This document shows positions 1 through 5,045 of a stretch of DNA of 7,710 nt, one piece after another. The position numbers were made by a program, and so were the translations under genes. This stretch comes from JBFXJF01 sp050175155 (lineage in GTDB: Bacteria > Bacillota > Bacilli > Tepidibacillales > Tepidibacillaceae). The notes beneath the pieces are model-generated. The model saw only the letters and a program-made list of their open reading frames with translations, did no database searches and was not told where the DNA came from. Every line of letters starts with the position of its first letter. The stretch's first letter is position 1. The DNA lies in the NCBI GenBank assembly GCA_050175155.1, contig JBFXJF010000054.1, positions 1 through 7,710 of the forward strand, written 5' to 3'.

Positions 1-127
1 TTTTGATTGGAAAAAGAGTAATTGTCTTCCTGCTTTTTGGTTGAAACTCTACAATATATATATACCATTTTTGCCTCCAAATTAGAGTTTAATATGGTAG
101 GTATAAATAGTCAACCTTTATGGATGT
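1..127. repeat. Terminal direct repeat, left copy (circle overlap)
   Basis: These 127 bases are identical to 7584-7710. The simplest reading is that the molecule is circular and the ends overlap by one assembly k-mer (127 is a common maximum k), giving a unit length of 7,583 bp. Bases 1-68 are a second copy of the first codons of the minus-strand serine integrase (ATG at 66-68). They are not a separate gene fragment if the molecule is a circle. A linear molecule with genuine 127-bp terminal repeats, or a tandem array, cannot be excluded from sequence alone. Confidence 0.93.
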
Positions 128-145
128 CACCTTAAATTTAACGTG
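128..145. promoter_or_regulatory. 18-bp dyad upstream of the integrase (possible operator or attachment arm)
   Basis: CAC-C-TTAAATTTAA-C-GTG is an almost perfect inverted repeat with one mismatched pair, C131/C142. On the circle it lies about 60 bp upstream of the integrase start codon and just beyond its -35. That position suits a repressor operator or part of the integrase attachment site. No flanking chromosomal junction is available to tell which. Confidence 0.35.
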
Positions 146-186
146 TGAATGTATAGGCATTGAAGCCGCTCCGGTATGCTTTACTT

Positions 187-214
187 CTGGTGCCATATTA
201 TCATTACTGGTGCC
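187..214. repeat. Direct repeat CTGGTGCC, 20-bp period
   Basis: CTGGTGCC occurs at 187-194 and 207-214. The 20-bp period is about two helical turns, so a bound protein would meet both copies on the same DNA face. The block is unusually GC-containing for this element. It lies about 120-150 bp upstream of the integrase start on the circle. Possible roles are a regulator, integrase or replication-protein binding site. Confidence 0.4.
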
Positions 215-325
215 TATTTTAGTTCCCTTTTTCTATCTTATGTAGTAATTACTTACTGTATATAGATTTACCATATAACTGTATATAAAACACGCATTAG
301 GTAGGGAAAATATACGTTTTCTGGC

Positions 326-381
326 TAAAGATTGATTCTGGCTTTGTTTTGAATGATAGAAACGCAAATTTTAGGCATACC
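326..381. repeat. 56-bp bipartite module, copy 1
   Basis: The module has three fixed blocks: TAAAGATTGATTCTG (326-340), AGAAACGCAAATT (358-370) and GCATACC (375-381). The gaps between them (17 and 4 bases) are the same length in the second copy at 800-855 but vary in sequence. By my count 44 of 56 positions match. Fixed blocks around a variable spacer of constant length suggest a protein-binding or recombination site. A decayed coding repeat is also possible: read on the minus strand, both copies give the pattern ICVS-x-I-x-x-K-x-RINL, and copy 1 then meets a stop. Confidence 0.65.
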
Positions 382-464
382 CTCTTTAGTCTTTCCTGTA
401 CCGCCTTGTTTAATATATGTTTTCCTTTATATATGTTTCTTCATATCTTAAAATTCTTTAGTTC

Positions 465-492
465 TTGTGCTGTAGTTTTTAAGGTGTATAAT
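465..492 (+). promoter_or_regulatory. Possible rightward sigma-A-type promoter
   Basis: TTGTGC (465-470) and a perfect TATAAT (487-492) are separated by 16 bp. A transcript from about 498 would run through module copy 2 towards the regulator gene with a leader of some 560 nt, or could end as a small RNA. The -35 is poor and chance TATAAT matches are common in DNA this AT-rich, so this is tentative. Confidence 0.3.
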
Positions 493-799
493 TAGATTAG
501 ATTAAATTACATAATTACTTTAATAATTAGGGAACCCAAAAAATAAAAATACAGATTCAGGAATTAACTCTTTTAACTCGGATCTAATGATTTATCTTTA
601 ACTGTTCTTGTACTTTAATATATTACCATATCATTAATCTATCCGCAGATAAAATACTATTTTGATAATGTATAGAGTACCAAAATACCCTGATATTTTT
701 AATATGAGTTAATTCATTATATAGTATAGAGTTACTTATCAAATATAATAAAAACACGAATCCTAAAACCTTTAGACATAGTTATACACCTTTTTACTA

Positions 800-855
800 T
801 AAAGATTGATTCTGTATTTAATTTTTATATAAGAAACGCAAATTAAAAGCATACC
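800..855. repeat. 56-bp bipartite module, copy 2
   Basis: Same three blocks as copy 1 at exactly the same spacing (800-814, 832-844, 849-855), 474 bp further right. Weaker similarity extends leftward to about 785, matching 311. The shared 7-mer AGAAACG also occurs in the other large gap, at 5700-5706. Confidence 0.65.
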
Positions 856-985
856 TGATAAGTAATTACACTTTAGCCATTATCCATACTGAATATCCTA
901 TGATTATTCTTTTACTCATATACCCGCCGATACCTTACAATAAATATAATAAATAGTACGAATAAAAAAATCAAAGCTATAGTAG

Positions 986-1030
986 TATAATATATTACAG
1001 TGTAAAGAATCTTACACCTTGTAAATGTAA
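986..1030 (+). promoter_or_regulatory. -10 element with TTACA/TGTAA operator-like cluster
   Basis: TATAAT (986-991) lies about 70 bp before the regulator gene, without a clear -35 (the DNA there is an A-run). Immediately after it come five TTACA or TGTAA units: 995-999, 1001-1005, 1012-1016, 1020-1024 and 1026-1030. The inner pair forms a perfect dyad, GTGTAA-AGAATC-TTACAC (1000-1017), and an outer TTACA/TGTAA pair extends it. A transcript starting near 998 would begin with this hairpin. This suits autoregulation, or a repressor of the regulator gene. Confidence 0.45.
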
Positions 1031-1057
1031 ATATACTAATTACTAAAGGATATCAAA

Positions 1058-2050
1058 ATGAATCAAGAGCAAGCTACAAACATACTGATTAAAAACTATC
1101 ACATTCTAAAAAAGAGAATTCTTAAACAGATTAAAAGTATGGATGAAAATGGATACAAGGGTAACAAGAATATTACTGATAAACTTGAACTATACGAAAA
1201 TGAAATGGATGAATGCTTATTGAATAGGGATAGAGTAACTAATCTTTTTAACTGGAAAATGAACGATAAAATAAATTATTTTTCCGATAGTCAAGTTATG
1301 GATGATTGGCTAACTGGATACTATGCTAATATACATAGATTTGTCTTTCTTGCTTCATTGAAAAAATACAAGGAAAGATTATCCTATGATAGTTATACAG
1401 ATTTGTCCGATAGCCAGCAATACAATTATGATAATACAATAGATCCGGTTGAAACCGATGATATCAATAAAACACTTGATAGTTTATACAGGCTATTTTC
1501 TGTTAATTATCTTGATGCTACGGATACTATTATCTTTAATCTGAAACTAAAGGAAACAAATAATGATGAAATAGCGGATAAGTTAAACATTTCAGTTAGA
1601 ACAGTATTAAGGCATTATGAGTTTATCAGATACAGGTTATCAGTGTTTCTATGCTTACATATAGATGAATTGATTCCCTACGGTTATTCTTTAACAGATA
1701 TAATTAAACAGATAAATCAGATTGACAATAAATCATTTAATGTCAGATACTTCAATAGTAACTTGATATCTTTTAATAGGGATTCTTTTCTAAAAGTATT
1801 GAAGGAAACAAAACATTATACAAAATCCTTTGATAATAAAAAGACTGATAATATATTTACAATAAGACTGGATGAATTAACTAATCTTGTTTCAACTCAT
1901 AATGAACATAAACCATATAGAAGTAAATACGATATGGATGGAAAGAAACATGAAAAATATGTTCTATATGTTCTAAAGAATGAAGGTTCAATGGTAGCTT
2001 ATTGTCATGTAACTAAAAAGACAGTCAGAATAGAAACAGATATTGATTGA
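1058..2050 (+). CDS. Sigma-region-4-like phage regulator (RinA/ArpU-type, 330 aa)
   Basis: Probable DNA-binding activator of the element's rightward genes. Residues about 154-196 show a sigma-70 region-4 type helix-turn-helix: an acidic LDATDT start, then DEIADKLNISVRTVLRHYE with the classic turn, followed by a helix. The helical N-terminus (about 8-27, YHILKKRILKQI) resembles the start of RinA/ArpU-type phage late regulators. Those are usually well under 330 aa, so the C-terminal part (about 200-330, ending in a beta-rich stretch) is an unexplained extension. The start is ATG with AAAGGA (1045-1050) 7 nt upstream. The gene ends in TGA followed at once by TAA and then a strong terminator, so it is its own transcription unit. 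It lies just before the duplicated promoter block, which it may activate (inference). Alternatives are a small-terminase-like protein or a replication initiator; neither is supported by a motif I can see. Confidence 0.75.
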   Translation: MNQEQATNILIKNYHILKKRILKQIKSMDENGYKGNKNITDKLELYENEMDECLLNRDRVTNLFNWKMNDKINYFSDSQVMDDWLTGYYANIHRFVFLASLKKYKERLSYDSYTDLSDSQQYNYDNTIDPVETDDINKTLDSLYRLFSVNYLDATDTIIFNLKLKETNNDEIADKLNISVRTVLRHYEFIRYRLSVFLCLHIDELIPYGYSLTDIIKQINQIDNKSFNVRYFNSNLISFNRDSFLKVLKETKHYTKSFDNKKTDNIFTIRLDELTNLVSTHNEHKPYRSKYDMDGKKHEKYVLYVLKNEGSMVAYCHVTKKTVRIETDID

Positions 2051-2074
2051 TAATTACTTTAACCGGATTTCATA

Positions 2075-2106
2075 TAGATTTGCTTGAAAGCGGATCTATT
2101 TTTTTT
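2075..2106 (+). terminator. Rho-independent terminator after the regulator gene
   Basis: TAGATTTGCTT (2075-2085) pairs with AAGCGGATCTA (2088-2098), with two G-U wobbles, followed by eight T. It is a near copy of the terminator at 5011-5042. Confidence 0.88.
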
Positions 2107-2125
2107 ATCTTTAGCCAGTTATAAA

Positions 2126-2202
2126 ATAATTCGTAAAAATAAATACGATTTTTTGTATTTTGGTGTCACTTTTCTATAAAATATGTTATAGATATAGATA
2201 TG
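2126..2202 (+). promoter_or_regulatory. Duplicated 77-bp promoter block, copy A
   Basis: This block recurs at 2708-2784 with no gaps, and its last 50 bases (2153-2202) are identical in both copies. It starts with an inverted repeat, TCGTA (2131-2135) and TACGA (2144-2148), whose arms are conserved while the loop differs. The identical part reads like a promoter: TTGTAT, a 16-bp spacer containing TTTGGTGTCAC, then TATAAA, followed by TATAGATATAGATATG. The weak -35 beside a conserved dyad suggests an activator-dependent promoter, plausibly served by the 330-aa regulator. It would drive the 59-aa gene through a leader of about 300 nt. Confidence 0.65.
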
Positions 2203-2369
2203 AGATTTCAGATAATATATATATACAGAATCATGATGAATATAGATAAATAATGAATAGTAATATCTAAATGAATTTATATATCTGTCTTATATATTGA
2301 TTATTTCTTATTATCTAATACCAAATTATTTTTATATACTGATTTATTTATTATATATTGATTATATTA

Positions 2370-2386
2370 TCTAATGCGAGTTTCAA
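2370..2386 (+). repeat. 17-bp direct repeat, copy 1
   Basis: TCTAATGCGAGTTTCAA, repeated perfectly at 2473-2489. A degenerate relative (TCTAATGCCAGTATTCAA) occurs at 5556-5573 upstream of the leftward 91-aa gene. Confidence 0.75.
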
Positions 2387-2411
2387 CTATATTTGGATTT
2401 ATAGTTTAGAT

Positions 2412-2446
2412 AGAAAGGTTATAGAATTTAATCTATAACCTTTTCT
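2412..2446 (+). terminator. Terminator-like hairpin inside the leader
   Basis: AAAGGTTATAGA (2414-2425) pairs perfectly with TCTATAACCTTT (2432-2443) around a 6-nt loop. The next bases are T-rich but interrupted (TCTTATTTTT). Its place between promoter block A and the 59-aa gene suggests partial termination or attenuation. Weak termination on the minus strand is also possible. Confidence 0.6.
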
Positions 2447-2472
2447 TATTTTTATAGATACTACTAATTATT

Positions 2473-2489
2473 TCTAATGCGAGTTTCAA
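2473..2489 (+). repeat. 17-bp direct repeat, copy 2
   Basis: Second perfect copy of TCTAATGCGAGTTTCAA. It runs straight into the ribosome binding site of the 59-aa gene (AAGG at 2488-2491), so anything binding here, as DNA or RNA, could control translation of that gene. The two copies bracket the hairpin at 2412-2446. Confidence 0.75.
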
Positions 2490-2499
2490 GGCGGTTATC

Positions 2500-2679
2500 A
2501 TGTATACAAGCAATTCCATTTTCACTAATCAGGAAAAACTATTTTTCAGGGATAAAGACAGATTGACTTATTTTGATATTTCATCAATCCCATTCAAGGT
2601 ATCCAGTCAAACTTATGATTTTTCTATCCGCTGGCTAAAATTAAATAATATACCGCCTGTAAAATCAATAGTTATATAA
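2500..2679 (+). CDS. Small 59-aa protein, possible helix-turn-helix
   Basis: Unrecognised protein. ATG at 2500 follows AAGGCGG (2488-2494); the frame ends in TAA at 2677-2679. Residues 21-50 have a helix-turn-helix-like pattern: hydrophobic positions at I27, I30 and V34, then S35/S36, T38, and basic or aromatic R44, W45 and K47. Residues 24-41 line up without gaps with residues 30-47 of the 91-aa minus-strand protein (6 of 18 identical, including Y, I, S, I, S, F), hinting at common origin; the match is short and may be chance. It has its own promoter block and leader and precedes the second promoter block, so it could regulate the capsid operon (inference). Composition and codon use match the neighbours. 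Confidence 0.6.
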   Translation: MYTSNSIFTNQEKLFFRDKDRLTYFDISSIPFKVSSQTYDFSIRWLKLNNIPPVKSIVI

Positions 2680-2707
2680 GTTTATTGTATCTATAAGTAA
2701 TAATTAT

Positions 2708-2784
2708 ATAATTCGTATATTTTGATACGATTTATTGTATTTTGGTGTCACTTTTCTATAAAATATGTTATAGATATAGATATG
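2708..2784 (+). promoter_or_regulatory. Duplicated 77-bp promoter block, copy B
   Basis: Second copy of the block at 2126-2202, offset by exactly 582 bp. Here the dyad is longer: TCGTAT (2713-2718) and ATACGA (2725-2730) with a 6-nt loop. The loop has diverged while the arms are kept, as expected of a protein-binding dyad. It lies about 190 bp upstream of the capsid gene and is the best candidate for its promoter. Confidence 0.65.
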
Positions 2785-2975
2785 GAATTTGAGAAGTTAT
2801 AATATTATTTTATTTAGTATTCAATTAAGAATAATAAAATGAAATTAAATATTGAAATTAGAATTATATAATCTCTATTAGCAATTTGACAATCATTAGA
2901 TATAGGGATAGGGTTAAAGTTTTTAGTTCTATCCTGCTTTGATTAAATAGAATAATAGATGATAAGGAAAAATAA
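2785..2975 (+). other. Leader of the capsid operon
   Basis: A 190-nt AT-rich leader. It contains a perfect TTGACA (2886-2891), but the -10 at 17 bp is poor (TAGGGT, 2909-2914), so a second promoter here is doubtful. GGATAG (2906-2911) can pair with CTATCC (2929-2934). The only good ribosome binding site is AAGGA (2964-2968), which serves the capsid gene. Confidence 0.4.
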
Positions 2976-3848
2976 ATGATGAATAAAGAGAAAAGTATTT
3001 TGGATGAAGTTTACAGTGGTAATGAAATTATATTTCAAGTAGGAAAATTGAATATCCCTACTATTAAAAGTGTAATGGATTTGATTATCTTTGACGATAG
3101 CTTACTATCACAAGTCAATACAGTATCTTCAATGCCTTTAGATAATAATGGTTATCCACAAAGAAACAAAGAAATAAAATTAAAGTTAGATGACCCTCTA
3201 TCATTTAATACAGGTATTGTAAAACCTTTAATCAAAGCCTATCCGTATGTTAGTAATGTAACTCATCATACTGGTAATAGTAATTATGTGTTAGATTCTA
3301 ACAATGTCATGATTCATGATGATAAATCTATAATTCGTGAATATGCTACAATGTATAGGGATTTGATTATAGAAAATATGATTAAAGGTGATTTAGGCGG
3401 TTTTAGTAATGGTTTATTGGATAATGCTGATGCTACAATATCTACCACAAGCAATACTGTTTTATCCATAGCGGATCTATTATCTTTTATCCGTAGTGTA
3501 AAGGCTAAAAAGGGTAATATGATTGTAATTAACGAATCTGTTTTAACTAATCTGTTATCTGTGGATAATACATTAAACCGCTATTGTGCTAATTCTTTTT
3601 TAACTACAGGTATGATTGAAAAAGTAAAAGTATACACTACTGATAATATGCCTACTGATATTTCTTCTACTTCTACAGTCTCTATAGGTGGTAATTTTAG
3701 TAATTACATTCTTTCCAATAATACTATGGATATCAACTTCATCCATTCACAAGGTGGTAGTCTTAATCAGGATTTTCAATTTACCTATTATTTAGGTGGT
3801 AATTATCAATTCCCTGATAAGTTCGTAAATTTGGTAGTAGCTGAATAA
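2976..3848 (+). CDS. HK97-fold major capsid protein (290 aa)
   Basis: Probable shell-forming capsid protein. The C-terminal two thirds follow the usual order of HK97-type phage capsids. Residues 137-151 read KGDLGGFSNGLLDNA, as in the 'G-G-x-x-x-G-L-L' region after the long helix. Residues 164-176 form a P-domain helix. MIVINESVLTNL (182-193) matches the strand-helix unit 'v-m-n-x-x-t-l-x-x-L'. VKVYTTDNMP (217-226) corresponds to 'V-x-v-s-x-x-m-p'. VSIGGNFSNYILSN (235-248) corresponds to 'i-G-D-f-s-x-y'. YLGGNYQFPDKFVNL (272-286) corresponds to 'x-x-G-x-x-x-P-x-A-F-v-x-L'. It has no room for an N-terminal scaffold domain, and no protease is nearby. Start is the ATG at 2976 or 2979, with AAGGA 7 or 10 nt upstream. 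It heads the operon of four small genes. An encapsulin-type compartment shares the fold and is the main alternative. Confidence 0.82.
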   Translation: MMNKEKSILDEVYSGNEIIFQVGKLNIPTIKSVMDLIIFDDSLLSQVNTVSSMPLDNNGYPQRNKEIKLKLDDPLSFNTGIVKPLIKAYPYVSNVTHHTGNSNYVLDSNNVMIHDDKSIIREYATMYRDLIIENMIKGDLGGFSNGLLDNADATISTTSNTVLSIADLLSFIRSVKAKKGNMIVINESVLTNLLSVDNTLNRYCANSFLTTGMIEKVKVYTTDNMPTDISSTSTVSIGGNFSNYILSNNTMDINFIHSQGGSLNQDFQFTYYLGGNYQFPDKFVNLVVAE

Positions 3849-3858
3849 ATAATAAATT

Positions 3859-3886
3859 AACCCCCTGTATCATTATAGGGGGTTTA
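3859..3886 (+). terminator. GC-rich hairpin after the capsid gene (partial terminator)
   Basis: AACCCCCT (3859-3866) pairs with AGGGGGTT (3877-3884) around a 10-nt loop. Only a short T-run follows, and the next gene starts 17 bp later. It therefore probably reduces read-through and protects the capsid mRNA end, giving more capsid protein than downstream products. Confidence 0.65.
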
Positions 3887-3902
3887 ATACAAAGGATACA
3901 TT

Positions 3903-4187
3903 ATGGAATTAGATCAAAGTAAAGGCATAGATACTATTTTAGACAAGCAATATCACTATTACATTATAGATGGTAACAAGTATTACTCCAATAAAGACAT
4001 TTCAGTAAATCACGATTTGGATAGAGTGTTTAACTATAAGACTGATAAAGAATACAAGAAATACATAAAGGAAAATGGTAAACAGTATTTATTGATTCAT
4101 GCGGATTATTTCTATTACTGGCTAATGAAAAGAATTAAAGTATTTTCTTTAGAGAAAATGAAACTATCCAGTATGATAATGGGATAA
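3903..4187 (+). CDS. 94-aa hypothetical protein, paralogue of the 91-aa minus-strand protein
   Basis: Unknown function. Residues 8-33 align without gaps to residues 11-36 of the leftward 91-aa protein: 12 of 26 identical, with the shared skeleton G-I-x-T-I-x-x-K-x-Y-x-Y and Y-Y-S-x-x-D-I. The rest is rich in aromatic and lysine residues (YLLIHADYFYYWL at 62-74) and has a basic C-terminus; no signal peptide or clear membrane segment. The shape (short N-terminal beta/turn unit, central helix, strand) could be a small winged-helix DNA-binding protein, but I cannot assign a family. ATG follows AAAGGA (3891-3896) by 6 nt. It is the first gene after the hairpin behind the capsid gene, and the next gene begins 4 nt after its stop, so the two are probably coupled. 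Confidence 0.75.
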   Translation: MELDQSKGIDTILDKQYHYYIIDGNKYYSNKDISVNHDLDRVFNYKTDKEYKKYIKENGKQYLLIHADYFYYWLMKRIKVFSLEKMKLSSMIMG

Positions 4188-4191
4188 AATC

Positions 4192-4488
4192 ATGATAAGA
4201 AAAATACTGTCTTTCTACTTTAACATTATGAAATTGAATTATTACGTTTCTAAACTGGATAATGAGAGAATGAAATATAGGGAATATGTATATACTCATA
4301 ATTCTTTCATTAGTTTAATTCTTTACGCTATCAAATATAACAAGTTAAAGTATACCATGCCTAAATATGCTAAATCATTCTATAAAAAGTATATCCGCTA
4401 TATGTATAACAATCATAACCTTGATAATGATGAATGCTTTAATTTGTGTAACATCCAAAATCTTATGATTAAGATTACTAAAAACTGA
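4192..4488 (+). CDS. 98-aa basic hypothetical protein
   Basis: Not recognised. Strongly basic and tyrosine/lysine-rich, mostly predicted helical by eye, with a hydrophobic stretch around SFISLILYAI (38-47) that is too short for a confident membrane span. Two cysteines (C82, C86) stand near the end. The start lies 4 nt after the preceding stop, with GGGA (4181-4184) inside that gene's end as a modest ribosome binding site, so translation is probably coupled. The basic charge would suit nucleic-acid or capsid-interior contact, but that is only a guess. The opposite-strand frame at 4375-4563 is a shadow of this gene and the next. Confidence 0.7.
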   Translation: MIRKILSFYFNIMKLNYYVSKLDNERMKYREYVYTHNSFISLILYAIKYNKLKYTMPKYAKSFYKKYIRYMYNNHNLDNDECFNLCNIQNLMIKITKN

Positions 4489-4501
4489 TAAGGAAAAAAT
4501 T

Positions 4502-4687
4502 ATGAATATAGACAAAGCTGATAAAGACATTCTTACTTTAGTTACCATGGTTAAAGATATCAAGAAACTAAATAATGATTATCTTGCTGATTACAATGAA
4601 AGAATGGATAAGATTGTAACTCTGCTTAATCAAATAAAGTTAGAACATATCCATGATAACAATTTTAAGTTCAAGGATATTTTCTAA
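4502..4687 (+). CDS. 61-aa helical, coiled-coil-like protein
   Basis: Short protein that looks helical almost throughout. Hydrophobic residues L28, Y31, M35, I38, L42 and I45 have the 3-4-3-4-3 spacing of a coiled coil, with further hydrophobics at V14, V17 and I20. Strong ribosome binding site AAGGA (4490-4494), 7 nt before ATG. Its TAA overlaps the next ATG by one base (TAATG at 4685-4689). In phage head operons, small coiled-coil proteins near the capsid gene can be scaffolds or size-determining factors (for example SaPI CpmB). No sequence similarity is claimed here; this is a positional inference. Confidence 0.72.
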   Translation: MNIDKADKDILTLVTMVKDIKKLNNDYLADYNERMDKIVTLLNQIKLEHIHDNNFKFKDIF

Positions 4688-4989
4688 TGCCTGATATAGT
4701 AAAAATGGATTTAATTCCATTTCAGGATTATCTAAAAGCTGAATTCAATAAAATTGATATATCTGATTATATCTACTATGGATTATTCAGTAAGGATTGT
4801 AAATACATATTTGTTACAGAAACATTATATAAAAATATATATAGCATTGTCAAGGATTATGGATATAAATTATCAGGCACAATGGCTAAAGAAATGCTAA
4901 TTACTTTATATGCTAAATACTTTAAGAATTTTTCTACAGATATTTATGGTATTCTGTTTACTTCTCAAAATACATACCGGATAGATTAA
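4687..4989 (+). CDS. 100-aa hypothetical protein, last gene of the capsid operon
   Basis: Not recognised. A mixed alpha/beta, aromatic-rich soluble-looking protein: FQDYLKAEF (12-20) and a helix near MAKEMLITLYAKYF (66-79). No metal-binding cluster, signal peptide or membrane segment. It starts at an ATG sharing one base with the stop of the 61-aa gene, with AAGGA (4673-4677) 9 nt upstream, so translation is coupled. A strong terminator follows 21 bp after the stop. Confidence 0.73.
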   Translation: MPDIVKMDLIPFQDYLKAEFNKIDISDYIYYGLFSKDCKYIFVTETLYKNIYSIVKDYGYKLSGTMAKEMLITLYAKYFKNFSTDIYGILFTSQNTYRID

Positions 4990-5010
4990 ACTTGCTTATT
5001 TTTCTATAGA

Positions 5011-5042
5011 TAGATTGGCTTAAAAGCTGATCTATTTTTTTT
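5011..5042 (+). terminator. Rho-independent terminator of the capsid operon
   Basis: TAGATTGGCTT (5011-5021) pairs with AAGCTGATCTA (5024-5034), with wobbles, followed by eight T and ATCTT. It is a near copy of the terminator at 2075-2106, so it looks like a repeated part. It also lies just beyond the stop of the leftward 53-aa gene, but lacks a T-run on that strand, so it mainly serves the rightward operon. Confidence 0.88.
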
Positions 5043-5045
5043 ATC

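Larger units (their letters stand above)
128..1057. other. 930-bp non-coding divergent control region
   Basis: On the circle this stretch lies between the divergently read integrase and the 330-aa regulator gene. I find no convincing gene: the open frames are under about 35 codons and lack ribosome binding sites. It is dense in small repeats: an 18-bp dyad (128-145), a spaced direct repeat (187-194 and 207-214), ACTGTATATA twice (255-264 and 278-287), a 56-bp two-copy module (326-381 and 800-855), a TATAAT with a possible -35 (465-492), and a TTACA/TGTAA cluster just before the regulator. By position it is the likely home of the integrase attachment site, of the regulator's operator and possibly of a replication origin; that is inference. 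Confidence 0.7.
2203..2499 (+). other. Long AT-rich leader of the 59-aa gene
   Basis: About 300 nt with no gene of its own. It holds degenerate repeats built on TTATATATTGATTAT and TATCTAATRC (2290-2322 and 2351-2378), a 17-bp perfect direct repeat (2370-2386 and 2473-2489) and a terminator-like hairpin (2412-2446). The arrangement resembles a regulated leader in which read-through decides expression of the downstream gene. No known riboswitch class is recognisable to me. Confidence 0.5.

Noticed and set aside
118..145. Third copy of the promoter block (TGGATGTCAC resembles TGGTGTCAC)
   Set aside because: The resemblance is about 10 bases with an indel; the upstream dyad and the TATAAA are absent.
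176..265. Plus-strand 29-codon frame giving a hydrophobic peptide (MLYFWCHIIITG start)
   Set aside because: No ribosome binding site before the ATG, and hydrophobic peptides arise readily from T-rich DNA.
382..411. Minus-strand reading with GGTGKT, like a P-loop motif
   Set aside because: The open stretch is about 28 codons with a stop before and after it and no other ATPase motifs; taken as chance, although it adjoins the 56-bp module.
128..1057. tRNA gene, CRISPR array or known riboswitch
   Set aside because: No TpsiC-type motif or cloverleaf on either strand, only two-copy repeats rather than an array, and no recognisable riboswitch core.
2886..2914. Second sigma-A promoter before the capsid gene (perfect TTGACA)
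   Set aside because: The -10 at the proper spacing is TAGGGT, a poor match, and the duplicated block upstream is a better candidate.
2976..3848. Encapsulin nanocompartment instead of a viral capsid
   Set aside because: Same fold, so not excluded, but the integrase, phage-type regulator and absence of a cargo enzyme gene favour a phage capsid.
4375..4563. Minus-strand open frame of 62 codons
   Set aside because: Lies opposite two well-supported genes with good ribosome binding sites and has no signal of its own; a shadow.
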